From contig JAITRJ010000034.1 of the NCBI GenBank assembly GCA_031288475.1, positions 1 to 64,000 of the forward strand: a stretch of 64,000 nucleotides of DNA. Direction: 5' to 3'. The position numbers and the translations under genes are program-made. This document shows positions 19,323 to 28,683 of the stretch, in pieces (within the stretch, counting starts at the first letter, position 1; each line of letters opens with the position of its first letter). The notes under the pieces were generated by a model. The model did no database searches. It saw only the letters and a list, made by a program, of their open reading frames with translations, and had not been told where the DNA came from. Source of the stretch: Helicobacteraceae bacterium. GTDB lineage: Bacteria > Campylobacterota > Campylobacteria > Campylobacterales > SZUA-545.

Positions 19323-20357
19323 CTACTCTGCGCCGCCGTAATTATCGTTTTGCAGATCGTATTTTACCATCAGTTTTACAAGTTCTTTTAACGTCGTTTT
19401 TGGTTTCCAGCCAAGCAGCTTTTGCGCCTTGCTTGAATCGCCGCACAGCAGCTTCACTTCCGCGGGGCGGAAATATCTGGCGTCGATCCCGACCAGAATT
19501 CTGCCGCTTTTGCGATCGACGCCTTTTTCGTCGATTCCGTCTCCGCGCCAGATAATCTCTGTGCCAACCTCCGCGAACGCAAGCTCGGCAAATTCTCGAA
19601 CCGTATGCGTTTCGCCCGTGGCGACTACCAGATCGCTCGGTTTATCCTGTTGCAGCATTAACCACATCGCCTCGACATACTCTTTGGCGTATCCCCAATC
19701 GCGTTTTGCGTTAAGATTGCCTAAAATAAGCCGTTCCTGTTTTCCTTTGTAGATGTTGGCGACGGCTTTAGTGATCTTTTTGGTTACAAAAGTTTCGCCG
19801 CGCCGCGGGCTTTCGTGATTGAAAAGAATGCCGTTGCACGCGAAAAGTTCGTACGATTCGCGGTAATTTACCGTTACCCAATAGGCGTAAAGTTTCGCTG
19901 CTCCGTACGGCGATTTTGGATAAAACGGCGTCGTTTCGCTTTGCGGTGCGGTTTGCGGCAGACCGCCAAATAACTCGCTGGTTGAAGCCTGATAAAAACG
20001 TGACTTAAACTGCAAATTCTTAATCGCATCCAGCAGACGAATAGTCCCGATCGCGTCGACCTCGGCGGTATATTCAGGCACCTCAAAACTGACCCCGACA
20101 TGGCTTTGCGCGCCTAGATTATATATCTCGTCGGGCTGGACTTTGGCAAGAAGCGAGTGCAGATTGCTGGAATCGGTCAGATCGCCAAGATGTACCTTTA
20201 AACGCGGGTGCGTGAAAAAATGCTCTATGCGCTGCGAAGTAAAAACGCTCGATCGGCGCATAATCGAATGAACTTCGTAGCCCTTTTCCAGTAAAAGTTC
20301 CGCCAGATATGAACCGTCCTGCCCCGTAACACCCGTAATAAACGCCTTTTTCGCCAA
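19323..20357 (-). CDS. gmd: GDP-mannose 4,6-dehydratase
   Basis: 344 residues, normal length. [20 protein letters not shown] binds NADP; catalytic S/T-E and YxxxK are in STSELFG (near 125) and [12 protein letters not shown] (near 150); [17 protein letters not shown] is the GMD signature. Makes GDP-4-keto-6-deoxymannose for fcl. It runs opposite to fcl with about 670 bp of broken sequence between them, so the two are not in one operon despite forming one pathway. Confidence 0.97.
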   Translation of the reverse strand: MAKKAFITGVTGQDGSYLAELLLEKGYEVHSIMRRSSVFTSQRIEHFFTHPRLKVHLGDLTDSSNLHSLLAKVQPDEIYNLGAQSHVGVSFEVPEYTAEVDAIGTIRLLDAIKNLQFKSRFYQASTSELFGGLPQTAPQSETTPFYPKSPYGAAKLYAYWVTVNYRESYELFACNGILFNHESPRRGETFVTKKITKAVANIYKGKQERLILGNLNAKRDWGYAKEYVEAMWLMLQQDKPSDLVVATGETHTVREFAELAFAEVGTEIIWRGDGIDEKGVDRKSGRILVGIDARYFRPAEVKLLCGDSSKAQKLLGWKPKTTLKELVKLMVKYDLQNDNYGGAE

Positions 20358-20963
20358 ATCACTCTCCTTATTTCAAATCCAGATGTCCGCCGCATTGCTG
20401 AAACCCGTCCGGCGTCGGCGTTTGTCACGGTCTGTTATATGAAAATGAGTCTTACCGTAACCCAAGCTTGCCATAGTCTGGACAAGACTAATGTCTCAAT
20501 CCCCTACACATCCGGGTATTACCCGTAACCCTGTCAGCTCCAACTCTTTACAAGAGAAAGATAATGGACAAACGCTGATTCTATCAGCATCCGTCGTTAA
20601 CAGAGCATAAAACGTTTAATCGTAGCGCTCCTAATCTTAAAACAGGCTTAGACTCGTAAAAACAAGATATAGATATCTAAAGAAAGCCTCTGTTCTCGTA
20701 CAAACCCTGTCTTTTATGAAGATATCAGCCTTAAACTAACTGGATAGTTTGGTATTGATTTAAGGAAAGATGGATTGCCGCAATTTTGCGACAGCCATAC
20801 GAGACGCCGTGTCTTTATGGGTTGCTCCATGTTTCGTTTTTTTGCGCAACGATGGGGGGGGGGGAACGATGAAAGGAACAGAGCTTTATCCCTCTGCGAT
20901 ACACGCGCGCTACGGTCCTGAACGCTCCGCGCTCTATTGCTCCGCTCGTCTGGCTTAGGCTTT
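20358..20963. other. 606-bp gap upstream of gmd and downstream of mfrE
   Basis: No gene recognised. It contains an 11-G homopolymer at 20854-20864. A 62-codon plus-strand frame (20770-20958) spans that tract but resembles nothing I know. An AAACTATCCAG element near 17120 has an inverted 11-bp match at 20739-20749, so the glycan region may once have been bracketed by a repeat. Confidence 0.4.
20854..20864 (+). repeat. poly-G tract of 11
   Basis: Eleven consecutive G residues. In Campylobacter and Helicobacter, G/C tracts of about 8-12 drive slipped-strand phase variation of surface-structure genes. This one lies beside the GDP-fucose locus but not inside a recognisable gene. It interrupts a 62-codon frame and lies 7 nt before an ATG (20872) in that same frame. 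Confidence 0.8.
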
Positions 20964-21812
20964 CTAAAGCGTCGGCAGACGGACGATGTTGTGATCTAGC
21001 CCCAGCTCTTTCTGATCAATTCCCATCGCAAGTCCGATCATCTGCGTCAGATGAAGTACCGGAATTTTAACCGGCTGCCGCGCCGCCTTCGCGGCGCTGT
21101 CCTGCTTGGCGTCAAGGCTTAACTGGCAAAGCGGGCATGGAGTCACGATCATATCTGCGCCGCAATCACCCGCTCCCGTTAATATCTCTCCGCTTAATCT
21201 GTATGTAGTCAGCGGAGCTTGAATCTCCGTATGAAATCCGCAGCAGCCGTTTTTACGCTCGTAATCGACCCTTGCGCCCCCAAGCGCGGCGATCAGATCG
21301 TCCAGCGAGGAAGGGTTAAAGCCGTTATCGCCATTTACGGCGGCTCCTCTTAAATTATGGCAGCCGTAAAAAGGCGCAATACGCCACCCCTCAAGCGCGT
21401 TTGAAACCGGTATATTCGCAAAACCCAGATCGTCGCGCAACACATATAAAAAATGACGGACTTTTGTGTCCGCATCATAACGCAAACCTATCTGTTCAAG
21501 TTTGCCATTTACCTGATCGAGCAGCGGTTTGTCGTTTTTCAAGCGATCGGCGGCATTTGAAAGTATAAGCTGGCAGGTGTTGCAGATGGTAACCATCTCC
21601 AGCCCCAGATTCTGTGCGCAGCAGAGGTTGCGCGCATTGAGCATCAGCGCAAGAAAGTCGTCATAATCCTGCAGATGTGCCGCACCGCAGCAGCTTGCGT
21701 CCTTAAGCTCTGCCAGTTCGATATTCAGCCGATCGCTCACCGCCCGCAGAGATTTCGCGAGTTCAGGCGCCGCGCCGTACGGCGTGCAACCCATAAACAA
21801 CGCGTACTTCAC
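20964..21812 (-). CDS. mfrE: MfrE/SdhE-type subunit with two CCG domains
   Basis: 282 residues, soluble, two cysteine-rich CCG domains of the HdrB kind. First: MGCTPYG (8-), SCCGAAH (near 40), CNTCQ (near 77). Second: YGCHN (near 150), NGCCGFH (near 187), TPCPLCQ (near 226). In E-type succinate dehydrogenases and Campylobacterota methylmenaquinol:fumarate reductases this subunit replaces the cytochrome b anchor and holds quinone-linked clusters. It overlaps mfrB by 4 nt (ATGA). Which direction the complex runs cannot be told from sequence. Confidence 0.9.
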   Translation of the reverse strand: MKYALFMGCTPYGAAPELAKSLRAVSDRLNIELAELKDASCCGAAHLQDYDDFLALMLNARNLCCAQNLGLEMVTICNTCQLILSNAADRLKNDKPLLDQVNGKLEQIGLRYDADTKVRHFLYVLRDDLGFANIPVSNALEGWRIAPFYGCHNLRGAAVNGDNGFNPSSLDDLIAALGGARVDYERKNGCCGFHTEIQAPLTTYRLSGEILTGAGDCGADMIVTPCPLCQLSLDAKQDSAAKAARQPVKIPVLHLTQMIGLAMGIDQKELGLDHNIVRLPTL

Positions 21813-22756
21813 CTGCTTCTCCTCGCGATTTCTATCAGCTTTTTCACTTCGTCAAGCCTTTCGATCGGCGTAGTTTTTTTCGGCAGCTTTTTGCGTCGCA
21901 GCATTTTAAGCGCCGTTTTGACGTGTTTTAAAGCGAGAAACCCAAGCGAGTAACGCACGGCCACGTTTTCGTCCAACCTGCCGCAATTCTCAATGGATCG
22001 CAGAAATACCTTGCTGTGCCGCGTCGCGGGATTATTTGGCGCTCTGCTCCGCACAAAACTTTGCAGGTGCAGCTTCGTAATTTTGTCAATAGGCGAAATC
22101 TTCTTTGGGCAAACAGCCTTACACTCCATACATTTTACGCAGTCCCAGATGCCGCTCGCGGGGGCATTGACCATATCTAATCTCTCAATCGTCGCCGTAT
22201 CCCGTATATCTACGGCGAAGCGAAAGAGTTTCGTAAGCGCGTGCGGTCCCAGAAAGCGCTCGTTTACGCGCGAAGCGGGGCAGCTATAGTAACAGGCGCC
22301 GCACTCTATGCAGCCGTCCGCGCCCTCGATCCGCTCCGTGACAACGGGAGATATGAGATTTTCGCTCATCGGCGACGAAGCGATCTCGCTTATCTGCCAA
22401 GGCCTAATTTCTCTGTATTTTTGCCAGAAGTCGGTTTTATCAACGATCAAATCCTTGATGGCAAGGCGGCGATCCAGTGGATCAATAAAGAGCTCGTCTC
22501 CAAAGGTTTCCACAAGTTTATATATATTTTCTTTACAGGCTAAAACTGCTTTGTTATTCACTTTGATGGCACAGCTCCCGCAAATACCGTGTCTACAGCT
22601 TCTTCGGTAGCTTATGGTTGAATCAATATCTGCTTTTATGCGGTTTAATATATCCAGTGTAACCTCATTCTCCTTTACTTCCAGCCGATAACTTTGATAG
22701 CGCGGCGTATAGTCGAACTGCGCATTAAATCTGAATATATTGAACGTTATTTCCAT
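21809..22756 (-). CDS. mfrB: succinate dehydrogenase/fumarate reductase iron-sulfur subunit
   Basis: 315 residues. The N-terminal plant-type ferredoxin domain has [2Fe-2S] ligands in CRHGICGSCAIKVNNKAVLAC (near 53-73). The C-terminal bacterial ferredoxin domain has CIECGACYYSCPA (near 150) and CVKCMECKAVCPK (near 207). It carries an extra 80-residue basic tail after the last cluster, as in E-type SdhB. Starts 1 nt inside the mfrA stop (TGATG) and overlaps mfrE by 4 nt. Confidence 0.93.
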   Translation of the reverse strand: MEITFNIFRFNAQFDYTPRYQSYRLEVKENEVTLDILNRIKADIDSTISYRRSCRHGICGSCAIKVNNKAVLACKENIYKLVETFGDELFIDPLDRRLAIKDLIVDKTDFWQKYREIRPWQISEIASSPMSENLISPVVTERIEGADGCIECGACYYSCPASRVNERFLGPHALTKLFRFAVDIRDTATIERLDMVNAPASGIWDCVKCMECKAVCPKKISPIDKITKLHLQSFVRSRAPNNPATRHSKVFLRSIENCGRLDENVAVRYSLGFLALKHVKTALKMLRRKKLPKKTTPIERLDEVKKLIEIARRSR

Positions 22757-24465
22757 CAGTAACTTCTTGTTTGCGGTTTATGCTCTTTGATTGAAACTGG
22801 AATATATTCTATCTTTACTTTTTTACTCCTGTTGAAATAGGCGAAACTATGCGCTAAAAACTGATGATCATCGCGATTGACATAATCTTCTCTATAGTGC
22901 GCTCCGCGTGATTCTTTACGTAAGAGCGCTCCTTGTGTAATAAACTGCGTATAGTCGATCATATGCGAGAATTCAATCGCTTCTTGTAACTCAGTGTTAA
23001 AACACTTGGAATTATCGCTAAGGTGTATTTTTTTAAAAGACCTCTTTATTTGATTGATTGTATTTATCTGTTCTTTCAAAGACTCTTCAGTCCTAAATAT
23101 TCCTACGTTTTTTGTCATAGAATCCTGTAATTTTTTGCGCAATTTTGCCACGCTGTGGCTGCCGTTATTTTCCAGTAGCGTTTTCACTTCGTTCACAAAC
23201 GTTTTGGCATTTCTTTCGTTTGCTTGTATAAACTCAATCCTGTCAATATCCTTTACGATTGTGTCGCCAGCCGTTTTGCCAAAAACGACGGCTTCCAGCA
23301 GAGAGTTCGCGCCCAGCCTGTTCGCGCCGTGTACGCTTACGCAGGCGCACTCCCCTGCCGCGTAGAAACCTGTAACCATCTGCTTGGCGTCGCGCCGTAC
23401 GCGGCAGTGTATGTCGGTTGGTATGCCGCCCATTGAATAATGCGCCGTCGGACGAATCATAACGCGCTCGCTCGTCAGATCGCGCCCCAAAAAGGAACGG
23501 CAGAGATCGCGCAGCTCCGGCAATCTAGCGTCGATCAACTCTCCGCCAAGATGCGTCAGATCAAGGTAGATGGCGTTTTTCTTTTCGCCCACGCCGCGTC
23601 CCTGCCGTATCTCGTTTTCGATCGCGCGGCTGACGATGTCCCGCGAGGCGAGTTCCATCTTTCCCGGAGCGTAATCAATCATAAACCGCCTGTTTTCAGA
23701 GTTAAAGAGTCGCCCCCCTTCTCCCCTTGCCGCCTCGCTCAGCAAAATCCCTCTCTCCGCAATTCCAGTTGGGTGAAACTGCACGAACTCCATATCCTCA
23801 AGCGGCAAACCGTGCCGTGCGGCTATTGAAAGCCCGTCGCCCGTGTTCGCCATAGCGTTGGAATTTACCGCGTAAGCTCTGGCGTATCCGCCTGTGGCGA
23901 ATAGAACGGCTTTGGAGTTGAAAATGGCAAATCCGGTATCTCGCATATCGTACGCCGTTACGCCAAACGCCGCGCCGTCCCTGTAGAGCAGATCGCCCAC
24001 GTACCATTCGGAGAGAAACTCCACTCCAAGCCGATCCGCCTGTTCGTACATCGTCTGTAAGCAGGTCAATCCCGTGCGATCTTTAGCAAAACAAGCTCTT
24101 GCCGCACTCTGCCCGCCAAACGCGCGCTGCGCAATCCTGCCGTCGTCTGTACGCGAAAAAACCGCGCCCATATTCTCCAGATAACGCACAACGGAGGGCG
24201 CTTTCGCGCACATCAGCGCGATCGCGTCCTGATCGCCCAGATAGTCGCTTCCCTTTGCCGTGTCAAATTCGTGCGCCTTCGTGCTTTTCTCGTTAAGCGC
24301 CGCGTTAATCCCACCCTGCGCCGCGCCGGAGTGCGATCTCAGCGGGTGAAGCTTGCTCAGCACGATAGTTTTAAGCTTCGCTTTTTTGCACTCAATAGCC
24401 GCCGCGCAACCCGCAAGACCGGCGCCTACGATTACGACATCAAAAGCGTAAACGGGAACGCTCAT
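22756..24465 (-). CDS. mfrA: succinate dehydrogenase/fumarate reductase flavoprotein subunit
   Basis: 569 residues from ATG 24465. FAD loop [10 protein letters not shown] at 14-23; H45 in [10 protein letters not shown] aligns with the histidine that binds FAD covalently; [10 protein letters not shown] (near 350) and the [12 protein letters not shown] block are active-site and capping signatures. There is no twin-arginine signal peptide: the Rossmann fold starts about 8 residues in. So the enzyme should face the cytoplasm, unlike the periplasmic MfrA of Wolinella and Campylobacter. The start shares one base with the upstream stop (TGATG). Confidence 0.92.
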   Translation of the reverse strand: MSVPVYAFDVVIVGAGLAGCAAAIECKKAKLKTIVLSKLHPLRSHSGAAQGGINAALNEKSTKAHEFDTAKGSDYLGDQDAIALMCAKAPSVVRYLENMGAVFSRTDDGRIAQRAFGGQSAARACFAKDRTGLTCLQTMYEQADRLGVEFLSEWYVGDLLYRDGAAFGVTAYDMRDTGFAIFNSKAVLFATGGYARAYAVNSNAMANTGDGLSIAARHGLPLEDMEFVQFHPTGIAERGILLSEAARGEGGRLFNSENRRFMIDYAPGKMELASRDIVSRAIENEIRQGRGVGEKKNAIYLDLTHLGGELIDARLPELRDLCRSFLGRDLTSERVMIRPTAHYSMGGIPTDIHCRVRRDAKQMVTGFYAAGECACVSVHGANRLGANSLLEAVVFGKTAGDTIVKDIDRIEFIQANERNAKTFVNEVKTLLENNGSHSVAKLRKKLQDSMTKNVGIFRTEESLKEQINTINQIKRSFKKIHLSDNSKCFNTELQEAIEFSHMIDYTQFITQGALLRKESRGAHYREDYVNRDDHQFLAHSFAYFNRSKKVKIEYIPVSIKEHKPQTRSY

Positions 24466-25439
24466 CAAAGCACCGGAATATCAAGCGGCTGATTGCAGCT
24501 ACGGGCAATCTCGCGGTAGTTTTTCCGCAGAAATTCGGCCGCTTCCCTCGCCGAACACAAAAGCGCCTCCGCGCCGCTCTCCTGAGCCTCCAAAAGCAGC
24601 CGCGCGCCGGCTTTAACGGCGATCTCCGGCAGCAGATCGCCTATCTCTACCCCGCTTATAGAGTTTTTCATCGTTATCACCTTTGCGCCGTAAAGCTTTG
24701 CCTTCAGCGACGGCAGATCGGCGGTTTCGTCCAGCAGCAAAGCGACGGTTTTGCCTTCCAGCGACGGCAGTTTCCATATTGATGGTGTCCATAACGCTCC
24801 CGCTCTAGCGCCCTTAGGGGCGACCTCAAGCTCAAGCGCCATCTCCTGAAGCGTCCTGACGGTCAGAGCGATCTCCCGCGCGCCGCTTACAAGCGATCGG
24901 TGGAGGGAACAGAAACTGAATATTCCGTTTTTCGCGTCGCATATCCGCCGCAATAGATCGGAAGTATCGCCGCGCAAGGCTCGAATCAGCCGATCCGCGA
25001 GCATAAAAACCGCCTCGCCTAAATAGTACGGGTTCAGCACACGCACAGGAGATAGGTAATATGCCATCTTATACTGATTGTAAAAACAGATATCCTCAGC
25101 GGTAATATTATCAAAGATAGAGAGCTTTGAATCAAAATCAGAACTGTCTATTTCCAGATCCAAAAGGGCGCGTTTAGTATCCAGCGGCTCAACGACAAAT
25201 TTTTTTCCAAAACGGCTGACGATATCGACGGCTTTCACGTCCAGCCCCGCGCCCCAGCCGCACAGCCGCACGCCGTCTACCCGCTCCAGATCACAGGTAA
25301 AGAGCGTATCCCGCTCTTTTACCGTTGTCAGCATTTCCGCAAGCGTCTGATCTTTTTTGACTTGAATAACGTATGGTTTATAGCTTGAGAGATAATCAAA
25401 CCGCGCGTTGAAACGAAACACCGTAATTTCAACCGTCAT
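24465..25439 (-). CDS. cysteine-poor MfrB/MfrE-like protein (possibly DUF5644)
   Basis: 324 residues, first gene of the mfr block. The N-terminus ([20 protein letters not shown]) matches the start of MfrB downstream (IFRFNAQFDYTPRYQSYRLE). The parallel continues at [20 protein letters not shown] versus FGDELFIDPLDRRLAIKDLI, and at [10 protein letters not shown] versus GIWDCVKCMEC. Almost all cluster cysteines are absent. The last 130 residues resemble the second CCG half of MfrE ([13 protein letters not shown], ending LDIPVL versus MfrE's VKIPVL), again without the CCG cysteines. Likely a structural or assembly partner of the complex. The family name is from memory and needs a search. Confidence 0.7.
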   Translation of the reverse strand: MTVEITVFRFNARFDYLSSYKPYVIQVKKDQTLAEMLTTVKERDTLFTCDLERVDGVRLCGWGAGLDVKAVDIVSRFGKKFVVEPLDTKRALLDLEIDSSDFDSKLSIFDNITAEDICFYNQYKMAYYLSPVRVLNPYYLGEAVFMLADRLIRALRGDTSDLLRRICDAKNGIFSFCSLHRSLVSGAREIALTVRTLQEMALELEVAPKGARAGALWTPSIWKLPSLEGKTVALLLDETADLPSLKAKLYGAKVITMKNSISGVEIGDLLPEIAVKAGARLLLEAQESGAEALLCSAREAAEFLRKNYREIARSCNQPLDIPVL

Positions 25440-25460
25440 TCCTAAAGCCTTTAATAATTT

Positions 25461-26138
25461 TTAAGAATTATACACTACGCTCTTTTTTAACAGTTTCAGA
25501 AAATCCGACCGCGATATTTCTTCCGCGCCCAGCGAAAGCAGATGATTACTCGGAGTCTGACAATCAATAAAGTCGATCGCTCCAAAAGGCATCTCCCGCG
25601 TCATATAACAGAGGGCGTTTTTGGAGGCGTCCGGCAAAGCGGCAAACATCGATTCGCCGAAAAACACCCTGCCGATCGACACGCCGTACAATCCGCCGCA
25701 AAGTTCGCCGTTTCTGTAGCACTCTACCGAATGCGCCGCGCCAAGCTTAAAAAGCTCGCGGTAAGCGTCGATAAATTCCTCGGTAATCCATGTGCGTTTC
25801 TCCTTTTTACGCGGAGCGGCGCAACGGCGCATAACCGTCTCAAAATCCTGATCGACCGCAATTTCAAACCGCCCATTTCTTATGGTTTTCGCAAGACTTT
25901 TGCTGATACGCAGACGCGAAGGATATAAGATCAAGCGTGGATCGGGGCAAAACCAGTATGGCATAGAACGTTCGATAAACCACGGGAAGAGGCCGCTTTT
26001 GTAAGCAAGCAACAATCTTTTAGCCGACAGATCGCCGCCGACAGCGACCAGATCGTCAAAATCCCCGCTGTTTGGATCGGGAAACTTTATTTCCCTGTCC
26101 AACAGAAAAATATTGGGCGATTTACTGATTAAACGCAA
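25461..26138 (-). CDS. aat: leucyl/phenylalanyl-tRNA-protein transferase
   Basis: 225 residues. The GLFPWF motif (near residue 50), SVECYRNGELCGGLYGVSIG and FFGESMF (near 135-165) and the NHLLSLGAEEISR stretch define the Aat fold. Adds Leu/Phe to N-terminal Lys/Arg, creating N-degrons for ClpS/ClpA. Overlaps clpA by 17 nt; clpS lies just ahead of clpA, so the pathway's tagging, recognition and unfolding steps are one operon. Confidence 0.95.
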   Translation of the reverse strand: MRLISKSPNIFLLDREIKFPDPNSGDFDDLVAVGGDLSAKRLLLAYKSGLFPWFIERSMPYWFCPDPRLILYPSRLRISKSLAKTIRNGRFEIAVDQDFETVMRRCAAPRKKEKRTWITEEFIDAYRELFKLGAAHSVECYRNGELCGGLYGVSIGRVFFGESMFAALPDASKNALCYMTREMPFGAIDFIDCQTPSNHLLSLGAEEISRSDFLKLLKKSVVYNS

Positions 26139-28323
26139 AGCTCAAAGCGCCTTTATCGATCTCAATCGAAACGGCACCGCCATTGGCGAGAGAGCCGAAA
26201 AGCAACTCGTCCGCGATCTTGTCCTTAATCTCGCTTTGAATCAACAGCCCAAGCGGTCTCGCGCCCATCTTTGAGTTGTACCCCTTTTGAGCAAGGTAAC
26301 CTCTGACTTCGCCGCCGATCGAAAGCTTTACCTTGCGCTCTTCAAGCTGTGCGGACAGCTCCGATATAAACTTATCGACCACAAACATCATCGTTTCCGA
26401 AGAGAGCGGCGTAAAATTCACAATCGCGTCAAGACGGTTGCGAAACTCCGGAGAAAAAAAGCCGTTCACCGCCTCCTGAACGCGATTTGCCGAAGTGTTG
26501 CCAAAACCCACCACGCCCGCCTCCGCCGCCCCTAAATTGCTGGTCATCACGATAATCACATGCCTGAAATCCGCTTTAGCGCCGTTGTTGTCGGTAAGAC
26601 TCGCGTTATCCATTACCTGCAGAAGAATATTAACCAGATCGGGATGCGCCTTTTCGATCTCATCAAGCAGCAACACGCTGTTTGGGTGCTTACGGATCGT
26701 TTCGGTCAAAAGCCCGCCCTGCTCAAAGCCCACATAACCGGGAGGAGCGCCTACAAGACGGCTGACACTGTGCTTCTCCATATATTCACTCATATCAAAC
26801 CGCTCAAAGTGAATGCCCAGGATTCGCGCGAGCTGTTTGGAAACTTCCGTCTTACCAACTCCCGTGGGACCCGTGAATAAGAAAGCGCCCGAAGGACGGT
26901 TTGGATGTGAAAGACCGGCGTATGAGCGCTTGATCGCCCTTGAAAGCGCTTCGATCGCCTTGTCCTGTCCGAAAACCACGTTTTTAAGGTCAAGTTCCAG
27001 CGATTTCAGCATTGATCGCTTGTCTTTGGTGGAAGCCTTCAGCGGCACGCCCGCGATTTTGGAAACAACGCTCTCCACATCGGAAATCGAAACCTGCCGC
27101 CGCTTCTTTCCAAGCAGATGAAACGATGCGCCGATCTCATCAATTACGTCGATTGCTTTATCGGGCAGAAAACGATCGTTGATAAATTTGGCGCTCAGAT
27201 CGGCCGCCGCTTCCAGCGCAGCGTCGGGGTATTTCACGCTGTGATGCTCCTCGTATTTGCTTTTCAGCCCGCGCAGAATCCGCACCGTATCCGCTACGCT
27301 GGGTTCAAGCACCTCAATCTTCTGAAAGCGGCGCGAAAGGGCGCGATCCTTCTCAAAGTGGTTGCGGTATTCAGGATAGGTTGTCGCTCCTATGCAGCGC
27401 AGTTTGCCGGAGTTTAAGGCGGGCTTTAAAATATTGCTGGCGTCCAGCGCGCCTCCGCCTACCGCCCCCGCTCCCACCAGCGTGTGAATCTCGTCGATCA
27501 TCAAAATCGCGTCGCGCTGCTCCAGCAGTTCGTCGATCACTCCTTTAAGCCGCTTTTCAAAATCCCCGCGGTATTTTGTTCCCGCAACCAGCGAACCCAT
27601 ATCCAAAGCGTATATCTCCGAATTTTTCAGCAGGACTGGCACGTCACCGTTTGCGATCAGAAGCGCCAAACCTTCCGCAATCGCCGTTTTGCCCACGCCC
27701 GGATCGCCCACCAGAATTGGATTATTTTTTTTGCGGCGGCAGAGTACCTGCATAGTTCTGTTCAACTCTTCCGCCCGCCCGATCACGCGATCGATCTCGC
27801 CGTTTTTTGCCCGATGAACAAGCCGCGCGGCAAATCGATCAAGGAACGTCTTTTTCTCGTCGTCCGAGTTTGCACCAGCCGACTTTGCCGTAACGGTATC
27901 CATCTGATGGCTGATCACTTCCAGCACGTCAAATCGCTCAATCCCCTGCAGGCGCATAAGATATACGCCGTAGCTTGTTCCTTCCTCAAAGAGGCTCGCC
28001 AGCAGATCGCCCTGATCCGCCTCCTGTTTGCTGGAACTTTCCACATGCGTCAGCATCGTCTGCATAACGCGTTGAAAGGACAGCGTTTGTACCGGCTCGC
28101 CGCCCGCACCATCCGGCTGCTCGTCCATCTCCATTGTCAGGTATGCGTCCAGCTCGACTTTCAGCTTTGCGATATCCGCGCCGCACGCCCTCAGAATGTT
28201 TACGATCACTGCGTCGAACAGCGAAGCGTACGCGAGATGCTCGATCGTGATATATTCGTGGCGGCGTTTTTTCACCTCTCTGATCGTGTCGATCAGCAGC
28301 TTATTTAGTCCGCGGCTAATCAA
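26122..28323 (-). CDS. clpA: ClpA AAA+ unfoldase
   Basis: 733 residues: N domain (two Clp_N repeats, about 1-150), first AAA+ module (Walker A GDPGVGKTAIAEG near 207, Walker B DEIHT), second AAA+ module (GPTGVGKTEVSKQL near 490, LLDEIEKAHPD) and a D2-small domain. The ClpP-docking tripeptide, IGL in E. coli ClpA, is represented by VGF in AGVVGFGNTSANR (near 618). Unfolds substrates for ClpP; clpP is not in the window. Confidence 0.96.
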   Translation of the reverse strand: MISRGLNKLLIDTIREVKKRRHEYITIEHLAYASLFDAVIVNILRACGADIAKLKVELDAYLTMEMDEQPDGAGGEPVQTLSFQRVMQTMLTHVESSSKQEADQGDLLASLFEEGTSYGVYLMRLQGIERFDVLEVISHQMDTVTAKSAGANSDDEKKTFLDRFAARLVHRAKNGEIDRVIGRAEELNRTMQVLCRRKKNNPILVGDPGVGKTAIAEGLALLIANGDVPVLLKNSEIYALDMGSLVAGTKYRGDFEKRLKGVIDELLEQRDAILMIDEIHTLVGAGAVGGGALDASNILKPALNSGKLRCIGATTYPEYRNHFEKDRALSRRFQKIEVLEPSVADTVRILRGLKSKYEEHHSVKYPDAALEAAADLSAKFINDRFLPDKAIDVIDEIGASFHLLGKKRRQVSISDVESVVSKIAGVPLKASTKDKRSMLKSLELDLKNVVFGQDKAIEALSRAIKRSYAGLSHPNRPSGAFLFTGPTGVGKTEVSKQLARILGIHFERFDMSEYMEKHSVSRLVGAPPGYVGFEQGGLLTETIRKHPNSVLLLDEIEKAHPDLVNILLQVMDNASLTDNNGAKADFRHVIIVMTSNLGAAEAGVVGFGNTSANRVQEAVNGFFSPEFRNRLDAIVNFTPLSSETMMFVVDKFISELSAQLEERKVKLSIGGEVRGYLAQKGYNSKMGARPLGLLIQSEIKDKIADELLFGSLANGGAVSIEIDKGALSFAFNQ

Positions 28324-28324
28324 T

Positions 28325-28642
28325 TTACGACTCCCTCATAGTACATTTGAGCGGATAGCCGCTCGCTTTGGCAAGGGTATGTACCTGCGCCACCTTCATC
28401 TCCGCCACTTCGTAGCTGTATTCGCCGCACACCCCGTACCCTTCGTTGTGGACAGAACTCGTGATCCGCACCGCTTCCTCCTCGCTCTTTCTGAACACGC
28501 GTTTGAGCACGTCGACCACGAACTCCCACGTGGAGTAGTGATCGTTATGCAATATGACCTGATATCTCCTTGGAGGCTTCAGGTCGTTTTCAGTCAGGTT
28601 TTCCGCGATCTCTCTCGCCGCCATAGCCGAACCCTTAATCAA
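28325..28642 (-). CDS. clpS: ClpS adaptor
   Basis: 105 residues. PPRRYQVILHNDHYSTWEFV contains the N-degron pocket residues (Asn-Asp of HND) and the following helix; SSVHNEGYGVCGEYSYEVAE has the second conserved histidine and the ClpA-contact strand. Delivers N-end-rule substrates to ClpA. The stop precedes the clpA ATG by a single base. Divergent from murF. Confidence 0.95.
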   Translation of the reverse strand: MIKGSAMAAREIAENLTENDLKPPRRYQVILHNDHYSTWEFVVDVLKRVFRKSEEEAVRITSSVHNEGYGVCGEYSYEVAEMKVAQVHTLAKASGYPLKCTMRES

Positions 28643-28683
28643 CCTTAGTGTATAAAGTGGATTTTACGAAAAGGTGGTTAAAT

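Noticed and set aside
17120-20749. AAACTATCCAG inverted pair as ends of a mobile element
   Set aside because: Only 11 bp match with no further similarity outward; the distance and lack of a transposase make chance as likely.
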